From Dugong dugon (lineage: Eukaryota > Chordata > Mammalia > Sirenia > Dugongidae), in NCBI GenBank assembly GCA_030035585.1, contig CM057482.1, forward strand, positions 16,479,001 through 16,543,000: 64,000 nucleotides of DNA. The letters run 5' to 3'. The translations under genes and the position numbers were made by a program. Shown in pieces: positions 31,114 to 43,208 of the stretch. The first letter of the stretch is position 1, and each line of letters begins with the position of its first letter. Below the pieces are notes generated by a model. The model did no database searches. It was not told the origin of the DNA and saw only the letters and a list, made by a program, of their open reading frames with translations.

Positions 31114-32162
31114 CTAGATTCTGCCTGTGAGCTGAAGTTGTTTGTTCTCAGATCGAAGAACTCCCTTTAATAATTCTTGTAAGTTTGGTTTGGCTTTTAC
31201 ATATTCCCTTAATTTCTGTTTATCTGGAAATGATCTAATTTCACCATTATATTTGAATGAGAGTTTTGCAGGATATGTTATTCTTGGCTGGCAATTTTTT
31301 TCTTTCAAGATTTTATATATGTCATCCCATTGCCTTCTTGCCTGCATGGTTTCTGCCGAATAATCTGAGCTTAGCCTTATTGTTTCTCCTCTGTATGTGA
31401 CTTCTTTTTTTCACTAGCTGCTCTCGGGATTCTTTGTTTGTCTTTGGTTTTGTCGAGTGTGATTATGATATGCCTTGGTGATTTTCTTTTGGTGTCTCTC
31501 CTATATGGGGTTCGTTGAGCTTCTTGGATGGCCAGCTTTTCATCTTTCATGATATCGGGGAAGTTTTCTGTCACCAGTTCTTCAGTGATCCTCTCAGTGT
31601 TTTCTGTTTTCTCCCTCTGTTCTGGAACTCCAATCACTCGTAAAGTTTTGCTTTTGATTGTATCCCACATAACTCTCAGGGTCTTTTCATTTTTCTTTAT
31701 TCTTTTTTCTGAATTTTCCTGAAACAGAGCTGTATCCAAGTGTTTGTCTTCAATTCCACTGATCCTGTCTTCCACCATTTCAAATCTGCTTTTCAGCCCT
31801 TCTATGACACCATCCATTTCTGAAATCTTGTTGTTTATCTTTTGGATTTCTAATTGTTGTCTTTGTATAATTTCTAGTTGTGAATTTATTTTGACATTTT
31901 GTTCCTGCATTATTTTCCTGAATTCTTCCAACTTTTTGTCTGTATTTTCCATGAATTTGTCTATTTTTTCCTCATTTTTGTCTGCTTTTTGCTTCAGCTC
32001 TTGGAGAATTCTGAGTATTAGAGATTTGAATTCCCTATCAGGTAGTTCTAGTGCCTTTTCTTCCACTGGAAAGTCATCTGGTGTTTTATATTGGATGCCT
32101 ACTGGAACCATCCTGTCCTGTTTTTGTAAATGTTTTGATATTGTCTGCTGTCTTTGGGGCAA
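31114..32162 (-). pseudogene. L1 B ORF1 with a one-base deletion frameshift
   Basis: Starts ATG at 32162 (MPQRQQTISK) and reaches the homologous TAG at 31114. Its length of 1,049 bases is one less than the 1,050 of copy A. The missing base lies in an A run at about 31404-31411: before it the frame is open (to 31377 in the shifted frame), after it the C-terminal domain reads correctly in the next frame (31347-31114, MQARRQWDDI...KPNLQELLKG). The coiled coil and RRM regions are intact. Where copy A has its TGA this copy has CGA, so the two lesions are independent. Confidence 0.9.
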
Positions 32163-33793
32163 TTAGTAGTTATTTTTCTCATTTATTGATTGTAGATTTG
32201 TTTGTTTCATCCTTTTTTTAAAAAATTTGACTATGTCTGAGCAGGCGGCCTGTGTGTTCTTTGCTGTTTGCTTGTCTGTGGGCACAATACCTTTTGCCTC
32301 CTTCTCCAATTGGCAGGGTCATTCGCTCAGATATGGTACAGCAGGGCAGGTCTAGCTGAAGAGGAGTTACTGGGATGGGTTGTTTGTGGCACTTACTACA
32401 GCCACCAGGGCGGATCGGTCATCAGTATAGGGCAGGTTTCAGTAAGCCATGCCTGTGCTGCTTCGTGGTGTGATGTTAAGCGCATGGTGCAGGTAGGTGG
32501 GATGTAGCAGGGAGATTGTTATGTGTGGAGCTAAGATGGATCTGGGAGAGAGGAGAGAGGAACACGAGCCAAAAACATACAAACAAACAAAAAAGAATGC
32601 TAGGGGAGCTTGCCTTTGGAGTGGAGAGATGAGAGACTATGAAATGGAGAAAAACAAAAAGGGGAAGAGGAAGGAAATAAAAGGAAAGAATGAATAAAAA
32701 AAAAATCGGAAAGGTTAAAGAACAGCAAAGTTCCCAGGGATCCCACTGGTGCGGCTATGAGGTCTGAGGAAGTTGTTCTCAGGTGTTGGAGTACAGCCTG
32801 GCTAGAAGGCATAGAGGTATACAATGCCAGGTATTCAGGGAACAGAAAGAGAAGGAAGATATAGAGAGATGAGAGACTGAGTAATGAAGAAAGACAAAAA
32901 GGGAAAAAGAGGGAAAACAAAACAAAACAAATTAAAAAAAAAAAAAAAACCAACAAGGAAAGCCCACCCCAAAACAAAAAGTAAATAAATAAAACCAATG
33001 AAAAAAGAAATGTCCTCAGGGATACCTCTGAACGTCTGTGCAAGCCGAGGGGGCAGGTTCCAAGCCACACAGCACTGCCTGGCCAGAACCAGCCCCCAAC
33101 TCAAGAAAAGGAAAAGAAAACAAACAAATGAACAAAAGTCCTGGGATCCTACCAGCGTGGCAGCCCAGATCGGGAAGCAGCTCCACACTCGAACCGAGCT
33201 CTGCAGCCCCTCAGGAAGAAGCAAACATGGCACACGGAGCCAGGTATCTGAGCGAAAGGAGGGGGAGGTGGTGAGAGGTAAGGAAGAAATCAAAAGAAGC
33301 AGAAAAAAGCAACACAACTAGCCAACAAATGGCACTCAGAGAGCCGGCCCGTTCAGGTGGGTGGAATCCAAGCAGCCGGTTCTTCCTGGACAAGAGATTG
33401 TGGCCATGGGAAGCACAGGAGGCCGAGTGGGGGTGAAGAAGGGTGTGGGGTGGGAAACTGTATATCGCAAATTACCGGTTGTTTTGTCTCCTGCTGGAAG
33501 CTCTGTGAAGCTGCTTTCTCATACCCCCTGTTTGCTGGTCTCTGATAGGAGTCCAAGATGGTGGATCCACGCTGCTGTAGCTGATAGGGGACCTCTGCAT
33601 GAATCTCTCCTCACTCTCTGTTCTCTGTCAGTTTTATCACTCCATTTGATGCTTGACTGAGTTCTTTATCTCTTCATTTGATGTTTTAGGGTTTCAGGAC
33701 TGTTGTTTTCTCTGTTTCGCTTAGTTTTTCAGATCTTTGCTGTGGAGGGATGGCGTGGTGCTTCTGCCTAGAGCGCCATTTTGCCGGAACTCC
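32163..33793 (-). promoter_or_regulatory. L1 B 5'UTR with about one promoter monomer
   Basis: Collinear with the L1 A 5'UTR: a purine-rich + stretch (about 32620-32960), then a single monomer-like unit (about 33120-33440, CCTGGGATCCTACCAGCGTGG, CAGAGAGCCGGCCCG) and the 5' end with CAAAATGGCGC on the minus strand at 33773-33783. CpGs are fewer than in copy A. Confidence 0.8.
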
Positions 33794-33803
33794 AAAATTA
33801 GAT
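33794..33803 (+). repeat. Probable target site duplication of L1 B, right copy
   Basis: AAAATTAGAT, identical to 25680-25689. Confidence 0.6.
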
Positions 33804-34330
33804 GATTTTGATATGTTGTTTTCAACCAATGCTTATTTAGATTCACCTACATGCTTTTTTAGATTTTACCAATTTCTTTGTTCGTCACTACTTTCTGTAT
33901 CCTAGTCTTTCCTTTTTCCCAAAATATATCATTTAGAAAAAATTCCTTTAGGGGAGTCTGGTGCTAGTAAGCTCTCTCAGTTTTTGTTTGTTTAAAAATG
34001 TGTTTATTTTGCTTTATTCATGATTGATGATTTGATTTGGTATACAATGCTAGAATAACAGTTATTTTGCTCCCAGCTGTTTGAAGATCAGATTTCATTA
34101 TCTTTGAGTTTCTATTATTGCCACTGAAATATCTACTATCATTTTTTTTTGGAAATCTTCTTTTTCTTCCTCTGATAACTTTTGAGATTTCTCCTGAAGT
34201 CCTTCAGATTCAGTATGATGTATTTAAATATGAAACTACCATGTTGCATCAATTTGAAACACACAGTTTTTTGTATTTGAGTAGCTGAAATCTGCGTGTG
34301 TCTTACTATCATCTTAAAATCACTGTTGGA
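33804..34330 (-). mobile_element. Old L1 fragment, right of L1 B
   Basis: GTCTGGTGCTAGTAAGCTCTC, CAGTTTTTGTTTGTTTAAAAATG and GGTATACAATGCTAGAATAACAG parallel the antisense ORF1-end region of L1, collinear with 25376-25679. Confidence 0.45.
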
Positions 34331-35024
34331 CATGCAACAGCAATTTCATTGTCTAAATACATATGAACCTGATTATAGCTGTTTGTTCTATTGTCATTTC
34401 AGTTGTTGGTACTACATGTTTTGAGTTTAATCACTGTTCAAAACATCTTTCGAAAAGATTACACCGTGATTTGGAATTGAAATGAAACATTATTCTATAT
34501 TCAAAAAGGCAGGGAAAATTAGTGCAGCAAGGGCATAAATTTAATATTAGTGAAACAAATAATTTTCATTGGAGGAATGACTACCATTCCACATTTTCTT
34601 GCTAATTAACAATCGAATACTTAAAAGGAAGATACCCATATATAGGTGAAGCTGTGCTAGATTGTGTTACTGAGATAGATTCAGAGGGGTTGCTCATTAC
34701 ATGTCAAGCAATGCAACTGAAGGCAGGAGAAATTATGCAAACCCCTTAGAATAGATGAAGGACATTTCAAAACAACAAGAGGCTGGTGTGAGTAGTTCAT
34801 GCCAATGTTTTTTTATCTTAACAACATCAAAACATGTAGAATAGGTGTCAGTAGCTTAGAAGAAAATCCTTTAGACAATAATGGAGCACAGTTTATGACA
34901 TACTGTATCACCCTCCAGTATTCTTGGTGGCACAGAAAATAATACTGTGTAAAAAACATGGGCATTGATTAGTTAAAAAGTGATTCAGAAATTGGCTTTA
35001 AATGTTAAGACTATCCCCCTGTAC
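34331..35024 (+). other. Intron sequence, unrecognised
   Basis: No open frame or family recognised. Confidence 0.5.
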
Positions 35025-35774
35025 TGTATTGAGGTATGATTTTTAGATACAGTAAAATGTACAAATCTTAACTGTATATTTCATTTTTTTAAATCTAAGT
35101 GTATGTTTGTGTGACCACCACCCAGATCAAGATATAAGACATTTCTGTCACCATAAAAAGTTTCCTTGTGTCCCTTTCTGGTTAATAACCTTTCCCTGCC
35201 CCAGGGGTATTCTATCTTCTATTCCCATAAATTAGTTTTATCTATTTTTGAACTTTATGTAAATGTGATCATACAGTATATACCCTTCTATGTTTAGCTT
35301 CTTTCACTCAGCATAATGTTTTGAGACTCATCCATGTTGTTGCATGTACCAGTAGTTTTTTTTTTTTTTAATTACTGAGTTGTATTCCATTGTATGGAAG
35401 AATTTACTTATTCATTCTTCTGTTCACAGACATCTTGGTTATTTCCAATATTTGGCTTTTACAAATAAAGCTGTTGTGAGTATTTTGGTATTCTTTTATT
35501 TGTATGCTTATTTTGGTGAACATATGCCCTCTTTTATCTTAGGTAAATATAAAGGAGTGTCAGTACTGAGCCGTGGGGTAGATGGATGTCTATCTTTATT
35601 AGAAACTGCCAAACAGTTTTACAAAGTGGTCGTACATTTTACACTCCCACCAGCAATAAATGAAAGCTCCAATTGCTCCACATCCATGCCAACATTTGGC
35701 ATTGTCAGTCTTTGTAATTTTAGCAATTCTGTGGCTGTCATTGTATTTTTAATTTTCATTTTCTTGATGACTAG
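35025..35774 (-). mobile_element. Old L1 3'UTR and ORF2 C-terminus
   Basis: CCACCACCCAGATCAAGATATAAG, TTTCACTCAGCATAATG, GTATTCCATTGTATGG and CACTCCCACCAGCAATAAATG are antisense L1 landmarks in order, ending TTCTTGATGACTAG. The 154-codon + frame at 35380-35844 is the reverse of this ORF2 and not a gene. It appears to resume at 38026. Confidence 0.7.
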
Positions 35775-36400
35775 TGTGATGGTTAAGGTTGAGTATCAAC
35801 TTGGCTGGGCCATTATTCTTAGTGGCTTAGCAGTTATGATGTAGTTTGGCAGCTATATAATGAAGTATTCACCTCCATAATAAGATCTGATATAATTTAG
35901 TCACCTCCGTGGTGAGATCTGCCATGAGCAGCCAGTCAGTTGAAGGGGAGTTTCCTTGGGGGCGTGGGCTGCATCTAATATATTTGGACTTTCTGTCAAA
36001 GCTCGCTGGCTTTTGCTCGCTCTGAATCCTGCACCTGGCTCATCATCTGACCTCCTGTTCTTGGGACTTAAGCTAGCATCTTACCTGCCGATCTTGGGAT
36101 GTGCCAGCCTCTGCAGCTTGTGAGCCAGAGGCCTGTCAACTTGTCGGCCGATCTTGGAATTTGTTGGCCTCCACAGCCTCTGAGCCAGAGGACTGCTGTC
36201 TGACCTGCCGATCTTGGGTTCATCAGCCACTGTGGCTATGTGAGTCAGGAGAAGGCTCCAGCCTGACCCATGGACTTGGGACTTTCCAGCCTCTACAACC
36301 GTGTGAGCCATTTCCTTGATATAAATCTTTTCTCTCTTTCTTTATATATATATAATATTCTTCACTAGTTTTTCTTCTGTATAGAACCCAGCCTAAGACA
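35775..36400 (+). mobile_element. Solo LTR, ERVL-type, longer relative of 24889-25370
   Basis: Begins TGTGATGG, ends CTAAGACA, with body segments shared with 24889-25370. Longer partly because of a 60-bp internal tandem repeat. No matching 5-bp duplication was found (ACTAG left, GGTTG right), so its right flank has been rearranged. No retroviral genes. Confidence 0.7.
36086..36227 (+). repeat. 60-bp tandem repeat inside the LTR
   Basis: CCGATCTTGG recurs at 36088, 36148 and 36208, an exact 60-base period. The related LTR at 24889 has one unit less. The 76-codon minus frame here is a by-product of the repeat. Confidence 0.85.
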
Positions 36401-36414
36401 GGTTGTTTAGGTTA

Positions 36415-37172
36415 ATCTTTAATTGTTTTTTTTTTTTAATTGTGAATATATATGCAACAAAATATTTGCCATTTTAACATTCTTCATATGTACAACTTAC
36501 TGACATTGTGTTCATCATGTTGTACAACCATCATTATTATCAGTTTCTGATTTTTTCCATCACTCTTAAGCAGAAGCTCAGTGACCCCTAAGCATGAGTC
36601 CTCTTCCCCCCTCCTTCCTACTGCCCCTGGTAATCACTAATAAACTTAGTTCCGCATACACTTGGATATTCTAGACATTTCATATAAGTGGAATCATACA
36701 ATATTTGTCCTTTTGTGACTGACTTATTTGACTCAGCCTCATTTTTTCAAAGTGTATCCACATTGTAGCATGTATCAGAATTTCATTTCTCTTTATGACT
36801 GAATAATATTCTATTGTATGTATGTACCATATTTTGTTTATCCATTCATCTGTTGCTGGACAAGTTCTAGCCAGAGCAATGAGGCAATAAAAAGATATAA
36901 AAGGTATCCACACTGGGAAGGAAGAAATAAAACTATCCCTTTTTGTAGCTGACATGATCCTATATGTAAAAGACCCCAAAGAATCCACAAGAAAGCTATT
37001 AGAGCTAATAAATGAATTCAGGAAAGTGGCAGGATACAAGGTCAACACAAAAATCAGTTGGGTTTCTAGCAATGAGCAATCTGAAAAAGAAATTAAGGTA
37101 AAAATTCCATTTATGATAGTATCTGTAAGAATAAAATACCTAGGAACAAATTTAACCAGGGAGGTGAAATTA
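36415..37172 (-). mobile_element. Twin-primed (5'-inverted) L1 insertion
   Basis: 36430-36857 is L1 3'UTR and ORF2 C-terminus in minus orientation, starting with a T run (tail) near 36425 and reaching TCCATTCATCTGTTG. At about 36858 the orientation flips: ACAAGTTCTAGCCAGAGCAATG to 37172 is ORF2 reverse transcriptase in + orientation, encoding the catalytic-region remnant VADMILYVKDPKES. This is the inverted-5' arrangement produced by twin priming. Frames are damaged. Confidence 0.85.
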
Positions 37173-37721
37173 TAAAGCAGATGAGAATTTTAGAAACATT
37201 TTATTGGAAAGTGGAAAATGAGTGGAGGATGAAACGTGACTTGGAGCACAGAAGGCTCTGATATGAGAGCCCATAGAGGATGCAAAACTTGAGGTGCCAG
37301 GTACCATGGAAGGCAGGTGAGATACAGGGATTGGTTGAAGTCTCTGTGGAGCTGTTAGAGCCAAAGGTTTTCATCCCCATCCCTTGATGTCAGGCAGCTA
37401 CCTCAAACAGCCATCCAGATTCTTACCTCTCATACAGCTGATCTCTTCTTTAAATTATATGCATCAAGGGCCATGATGAAGACCTAAATTATGTATCCAG
37501 CTTGAGAACTCTGGGATATTAGAGGCCTGTTTGCAAGAGGGCACCTAGGGATCCCCAGGAGAAATGGAAGAAAAGGGTGACAGGAGGTATGTTCTCTCGC
37601 GATAATGAAACAAGAGAGACCCCAGGCGGATTCAGGGACACCAAACGTATAGGGATGAAGTGGGGGTGGATTTTTGACAGGAGGCTGAAACATGTTGATT
37701 GTGGGAAAGTCCAGGTACTGA
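37173..37721 (+). other. Intron or decayed repeat, unrecognised
   Basis: Ordinary composition; 37480-37720 may be the diverged 5' part of the following LTR, but the match is not clear. Confidence 0.4.
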
Positions 37722-38018
37722 AAGTGGGACCTCATTACCACCAAGCAAGCAGAGCTAGAAGCAGAGTGCATCCTTTGGATCCAGGGTCCCTGCACTGAGA
37801 AGCTCCTAGACCAGGGAAGCTTGATAACAAGAATCTTGTCCCAGAGCCAACAGAGAGAGAAAGCACCCCAGAGCCAACAGAGAGAGAAAGCCTTCCCTGA
37901 GAGCTGGTGCCCTGAATTTGGACCTCTAGTCTCCTAAACTGTGAGAGAATAAATTTCTGTTTGTTAAACCCATCCACTTGTGGTATTTCTGTTATAACAG
38001 TACTAGATAACTAAGACT
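37722..38018 (+). mobile_element. Partial MaLR-type LTR (3' part)
   Basis: TGGGACCTCATTACCACCAAG, GCATCCTTTGGATCCAGGG, AGAGAATAAATTTCTG and GTATTTCTGTTATAACAGTACTAGATAACTAAGAC align with 60050-60305 and with the reverse of 58685-58940. A 23-base segment (AGAGCCAACAGAGAGAGAAAG) is locally duplicated at about 37847-37893. No target duplication resolved. Confidence 0.75.
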
Positions 38019-38025
38019 ACTTGTG

Positions 38026-38220
38026 ATGTTGAGCACCTTTTCAATTGCTTATTGGCAATGCTGACATCTCTTTTATGAAGTATCAGTTCAAATCTTTTGC
38101 TCACTTTTTAAAAATAGGGTTTATCTTTTTATCATTGAGTTATAGTAAGTCTTTAGATTCAGGCCCTTGTTTGCAATTTGTATTGAATGCATTTTCTCCA
38201 TGGCTTGCCTTTTTACTTTC
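38026..38220 (-). mobile_element. Old L1 ORF2 fragment (continuation of 35025-35774)
   Basis: TTGTGATGTTGAGCACCTTTTC and GTCTTTAGATTCAGGCCCTTG continue the antisense ORF2 left at 35774. Confidence 0.6.
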
Positions 38221-41200
38221 TTTTTTTGTTTGTTTTTTTTAATTTATTGTGCTTTAAGTGGAAGTTTACAATTCAAGTTAGTCTCTCATATAAAAATTTA
38301 TACATACACTGTTATGTGACCCTAGTTGTTCTCCTTATACTGTGACAGCACACTCCTCATTTCCACCCTGGATTTCCCATATCCATTCAACCAGCTCCTG
38401 ACCCTCTCTGCCTTCTCATCTCGCCTCTAGACAGGAGCTCCCTATTTAGTCTCATGTATCTACTTGAGCTAAGAAGCACACTCTTCACGAGCATCATTTT
38501 ATGTCCCACAGTCCAGTCTAATCTTTCTCTGAAGAGTTGGCCTTGGGAATGGTTTTAGTTTTGGGCTAACAGAGTGTCTGGGGTCCATGTCTTCCGAGGT
38601 CCCTCCAGTTTTAATCAAACCATTAAGTCTGGTCTTTTAACTAGGATTTGAGTTCTGCACTCCACCTTTCTCCTGCTCTGTCCAGGACTCTCTGTTGTGT
38701 TCCCTGTCAGGGAAGTCATTGGTGGTAGCTGAGCACCATCTAGTTCTTCTGGTCTCAGACTGACGAAGTCTCTGGTTTATGTGGCCCTTTCTGTCTCTTG
38801 GGCTAATACTTTCCTTGTGTCATTGGTGTTCTTCATTCTCCTTTACGCCACGTGGGTTGGGAGTAATTGATGCATCTTAGATGGCCACTTGCTAGCTTTT
38901 AAGATCCCAGACGCAACTCACCAAAGTGGGATGCAGAACGTTTTCTTAATGAGCTTTATTATGCCAGTTGACCTAGATGTCCCCTGAAACCATGGTCCTC
39001 AGACTCTCGCCCCTGCTACTCTGTCCCTCGAAGTGTTTGGTTGTATTCAGGAAACTTCTTAGCTTTGGTTTAGTCCAGTTGTGCTAACTTCCCCTGTAGT
39101 GTGTGTTGTCCTTCCCTTTACCTAAGATAATTCTTGTCTACTATCTAGCTAGTGAATACCCCTCTCCCTCCTTCCCCACCCTTGTAACCATCAAAGAATG
39201 TTTTCTTCTGTGTTTAAATCTTTTCTTGAGTTTTTATAATAGTGATCTTATACAATATTTGTCTTTTTGACTCTGACTAAACTCAGCATAATGCCTTCTA
39301 GATTCCTCCATGTTTCACGGATTCATCATTGTTCTTTATCATTGTGTAGTATTCCATTGTGTGAATATACCATAATTTGTTTATCCCTTCATTGGTTGAT
39401 GGGCACCCAGGTTGTTTCCATCTTTTTGCTATCACGGACAGTGCTGCAACTAGCATGGGTGTGCATGTGTCTATTCATGTGATGGCTCTTATTTCTTTAG
39501 GATATATTCCAAGGAGTGGGATTGCTGGATCGTATGGCACTTCTATTTCTAGCTTTTTAAGGAAGTGCCAAATCAATTTCCAAAGCGGTTGTACCATTTT
39601 ACATTCTCACCAACAGTGTATAAGTGTGCCAGTCTCTTCACAACCTCTCTAACATTTATTATTTTGTGTTTTTTGGATTAATGCTAGCCTTGTTGGGGTG
39701 AGATGGTATCTCATTGTAGTTTTGATTTGCATTTCTTTAATGGCTAATGATTGTGAGCATTTCCTTATGTGTCTGTTAGTGCCTGAGTGTCTTCTTCATA
39801 GTGCCTGTTCATATCCTTTGCCCATTTTTTAATTGGGTTATCTGTCTTTTTTTCTGTTGAGGTTTTGCAGTATCTTGTAGATTTTAGAGATTAGACGCTG
39901 ATCGGATTTGTTGTAGCCAAAATTCTTTCCCAGTCTGTAGGTTGTCTTTTGACTCTTCCCGTGAAGTCTTTTGATGAGCATAAGTGTTTGATTTTTAGGA
40001 GCTCCCAGTTATCTAGTTTCTATTCTGGTATTTGTGTATTGTTAGTAATGTTTTGTATTCTGTTTATGCTATGTATTAGGGCTCCTAGTATTGTCCCTGT
40101 TTTTTCTTCCATGATCTTTATCATTTCCGATTTTATATTTAGGTCTTTGATCCATTTTGAGTTACTTTTTGTGCATGGCGAGAAGTATGGGTCTTGTTTC
40201 AGTTTTTGGCATATGTGTATCCAGTTATGCCAGCACCATTTGTTAAAGAGACTGTCTTTTTCCCAGTTAACGGACTTTGGGCCTTTGTCAAATATCAGCT
40301 GCTCATAGGTGGATGAATTTATGTCTGGATTCTCAGTTCTGTTCCATTAGTCTGTGTATCTGTTGTTGTACCAGTACCAAGCTGTTTTGACTACCATGGT
40401 GGTATAATAGGTTCTAAAATTAGGTAGTGTGAGGCCTCCCACTTTGTTCTTCTTCTTCAGTAATGCTTTACTTATCTGGGGCGTCTTCCCTTTCCATATG
40501 AAGTTGGTGATTTGTTTCTGCATCTCATTAAAAATGCCATTGGAATTTGGATTGGGATTGCATTGTATCTGTAGATTGCTTTTGGGTAGAATAGACGTTT
40601 TCACAATGTTGAGTCTTCCTATCCATGCTCAAGGTATGTTTTTCCACTTATGCAGGTCTCTTTTGGTTTCTTGCAGTAGTGTCTTGTAGTTTTCGGTGTA
40701 GAGGTCTTTTATGTCTCTGGTTAAATTTATTCCTAAATATTTTATCTTATTGGGGGCTATTGTAAATGGTATTGATTTGGTGATTTCCTCTTCAAAGTTC
40801 TCTTTCTTCGTGTAGAGGAGTCCAACTGATTGTTGTATATTTATCTTGTATCCTGAAACTTTGTGGAAATCTATCAGTTCCAATAGTTTTCTTATGGATT
40901 CTTTGGGGTTTTCTGTGTATATGATCATATCATCTGCAAATAGAGATACTTTGACTTCTTCCCTACCAATTTGGATGCCCTTTATTTCTTGTTCTAACCT
41001 AATTGCTCTGCCTAGGACGTCCAGCACAATGTTGAATAAGAGTGGTGATAAAGGGCATTGTTGTCTGGTTCTCGCTCTCAAGGGGAATGCTTTCAGACTC
41101 TCTCCATTTAGGATGATGATGGCTATTGGCTTTGTATAAATTCCCTTAATTATGTTGAGGAATTTCCCTTCTATTCCAACTTTGTTGAGAGTTTTTATCA

Positions 41201-41754
41201 TGAATGAGTGTTAGAAATTGTCAAATACCTTTTCTGCATCAGTTGATAAGAACACGTGGTTCTTGTCTTTTGTTTTATTTATATGATGGATTACATTGAT
41301 TGTTTTTCTAATGTTAAACTGTCCCTGCATATCTGGTATGAATCCTACTTAGTCATGGTGAATTATTTTTTTTGGTATGTTGTTGAATTCTATTAGCTAG
41401 AATTTTGTTGTATATTTTTGCATCCATGTTCATGAGGGATATTGGTCTGTAATTTTCTTTTTTTGTGGTGTCTTTACCTGGTTTTTGTATCAGGGTTATG
41501 CTGGCTTCATAGAATGAGTTTGGGAGTATTCCATCCTTTCCTATGCTCTGAAATACCTTTAGCAGTAGTGGTATTAACTCTTCTCTGAAAGTTTAGGTAG
41601 AATTCTCCAGTGAAACCATTAGGGCCAGGGCTTTTTTTGTTGGGAGTTTTTTATCACCTTTAAAATCTCTTCTTTTGTTACAGGTTTGTTTAGTTGTTCT
41701 ACCTCTGTTTGTGTTAGTTTAGGTAGGTAGTGTGTTTCTAGAAGTTTGTCCATT
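38221..41754 (-). mobile_element. 5'-truncated L1 (copy F): ORF2 without endonuclease, plus 3'UTR
   Basis: Lineage-2 3' end (ATTGTGCTTTAAGTGGAAG) at 38240, ORF2 stop TAA at 39234-39236. 40629-41201 is an open 190-codon stretch of reverse transcriptase with [14 protein letters not shown]; the preceding motif is degenerate ([14 protein letters not shown]). Truncated at 41754 near LPKLT. Numerous frameshifts. No target duplication found. Confidence 0.9.
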
Positions 41755-42680
41755 ACAAGAGGAGGTATCTTGAGAATTTATTTAATAAATTTATTTTCCT
41801 TAATTTACTTTTTATGTGTGCATAAGACTGATGTTTGTTAAAAATATATGGTTAAGTTTAAGTAAATTGAAAAGAATTCTTTTGGTCATAATGAAATAAA
41901 AGAAGTCACAGATTATTCTGTTTTGGGTTAATTGTCATATATTTTTCGAAGTGCTGCATAAAATAATTGTTAGATGGCATCTTACATTTGATGAAATATG
42001 GCAGTTTTCTTCGGATACCTAATATTTGTGTTTCCTGAATGTACAGATGTATATCTTTCATTAATTAAAGGAACTTACTGAGCTTTTGTATTTTCATGTA
42101 TTTCATCTTCCCATTTTCTATTTCTACTTCTTAAATACCTATCAGATGTACTATTGTATTGTTTTTTCTCATTTTGCCCTCCTTTCTTAATCTGTCTTTT
42201 ATAATTTCCATCATTCTTACTTTTCTTTACTGCATTTCTGCATTCTTTTTACTTCTTTAGTTCTGCCTTCCAGTTCATCAACTCTCTTTCCAGTTTTATC
42301 TAATATGATTTTCAGTTCATCCTTTGAGTTTTTAATAATGACCTTTTTGTTTCTGTTTCTAGAAGTTCTGCATGTTTTTTCACAAATGCCCAGTTTTTAG
42401 TTTTCATTTTATAGTATCTTTTTTTCATGTTTTAATTTCTTTTGTTTCTCTAGTAATTTTAAACACTCATATTTCATAGTCTTTAGTTACTATATTTTCT
42501 TAATTTTTTTTTTTTTTTGGCAGTTCTACATTTGCAACCTGAAATTTCTACTTACTTTTGCTCATGGTGATTTTTTTCATCGTAGGTTCATAGTTTGGGT
42601 TTATCAGAATACTGTGTAGCCTGAGTTGAGTCTTTCCAGACGCTTTTGCCGGTAATCTTAGGGGCATGAATGCCTGGGAC
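41755..42680 (-). mobile_element. Intron, part probably old L1 ORF1-region sequence
   Basis: 42090-42500 (TCTGCCTTCCAGTTCATCAACTC, TGAGTTTTTAATAATGACC) has the T-rich look of antisense L1 ORF1 coiled-coil sequence. 41755-42090 is unrecognised. Low confidence. Confidence 0.3.
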
Positions 42681-43208
42681 TTTTTTTTTTTTTTTTTTAA
42701 TTGTTGTGCTTTAACTGAAAGTTACAATTCAAGTTAGTCTCTCATACAAAAATTTATACATACATTGTTATGTGACCCTAGTTCCTTTTCCTATACTGTG
42801 ACAGCACGCTCCTCCTTTCCACCCTGGATTTCCCATGTCCATTCAACCAGCTCTGGACCCTCTCTGCCTTCTCATCTCACCTCTGGACAGGAATTGCCTA
42901 TTTAGTCTCATGTATCTACTTGAGCTAAGAAGTACACTCTTCACGAGTATTATTTTGTGTCCCATAGTCCAGTCTAATCTTTGTCTGAAGAGTTGGCCTT
43001 GGGAATGGTTTTATTTTTGTGCTAACAGAGAGTCCGGGGGCCATGTGTTCCAGGGTCCCTGCAGTCTTAGTCAGACCATTAAGTCTGGTCTTTTTAGTAG
43101 GATTTGAGTTCTGCACCGCCCCTTTCTCCTGCTCCATCAGGGACTCTCTGTTGTGTTCCCTGTCAGGGTGGTCATCAGTGGTAGCCAGGCACCATCTAGT
43201 TCTTCTAG
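42681..43208 (-). mobile_element. 5'-truncated L1 3'UTR insertion (lineage 2)
   Basis: An 18-T run then TTGTTGTGCTTTAACTGAAAG, followed by lineage-2 3'UTR to CACCATCTAGTTCTTC. TGGGAC at 42675-42680 and 43209-43214 may be a 6-bp duplication. No ORF2. Confidence 0.88.

Larger units (their letters stand above)
25690..33793 (-). mobile_element. Full-length L1 LINE (copy B), lineage 1, inactive
   Basis: Sense is minus. 5'UTR 33793-32163, ORF1 32162-31114, ORF2 30689-26868, then 3'UTR. The 3' end is composite: 3'UTR to about 25966, about 115 bases of foreign sequence with its own T run (25849-25965), then a second 124-base copy of the L1 3' end (25725-25848) and a T-rich tail to 25690. Both ORFs are broken. 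The 5'UTR is collinear with L1 A but has only about one promoter monomer. Confidence 0.9.

Noticed and set aside
33697..33783. Possible upstream exon or promoter of a host gene near a GCGCCATTTTG motif
   Set aside because: It is the 5' terminus of L1 B, matched by the same sequence at the L1 A 5' end.
36081..36311. 76-codon minus frame with internal repeats
   Set aside because: A product of the 60-bp LTR repeat, whose period is divisible by three. No start context or homology.
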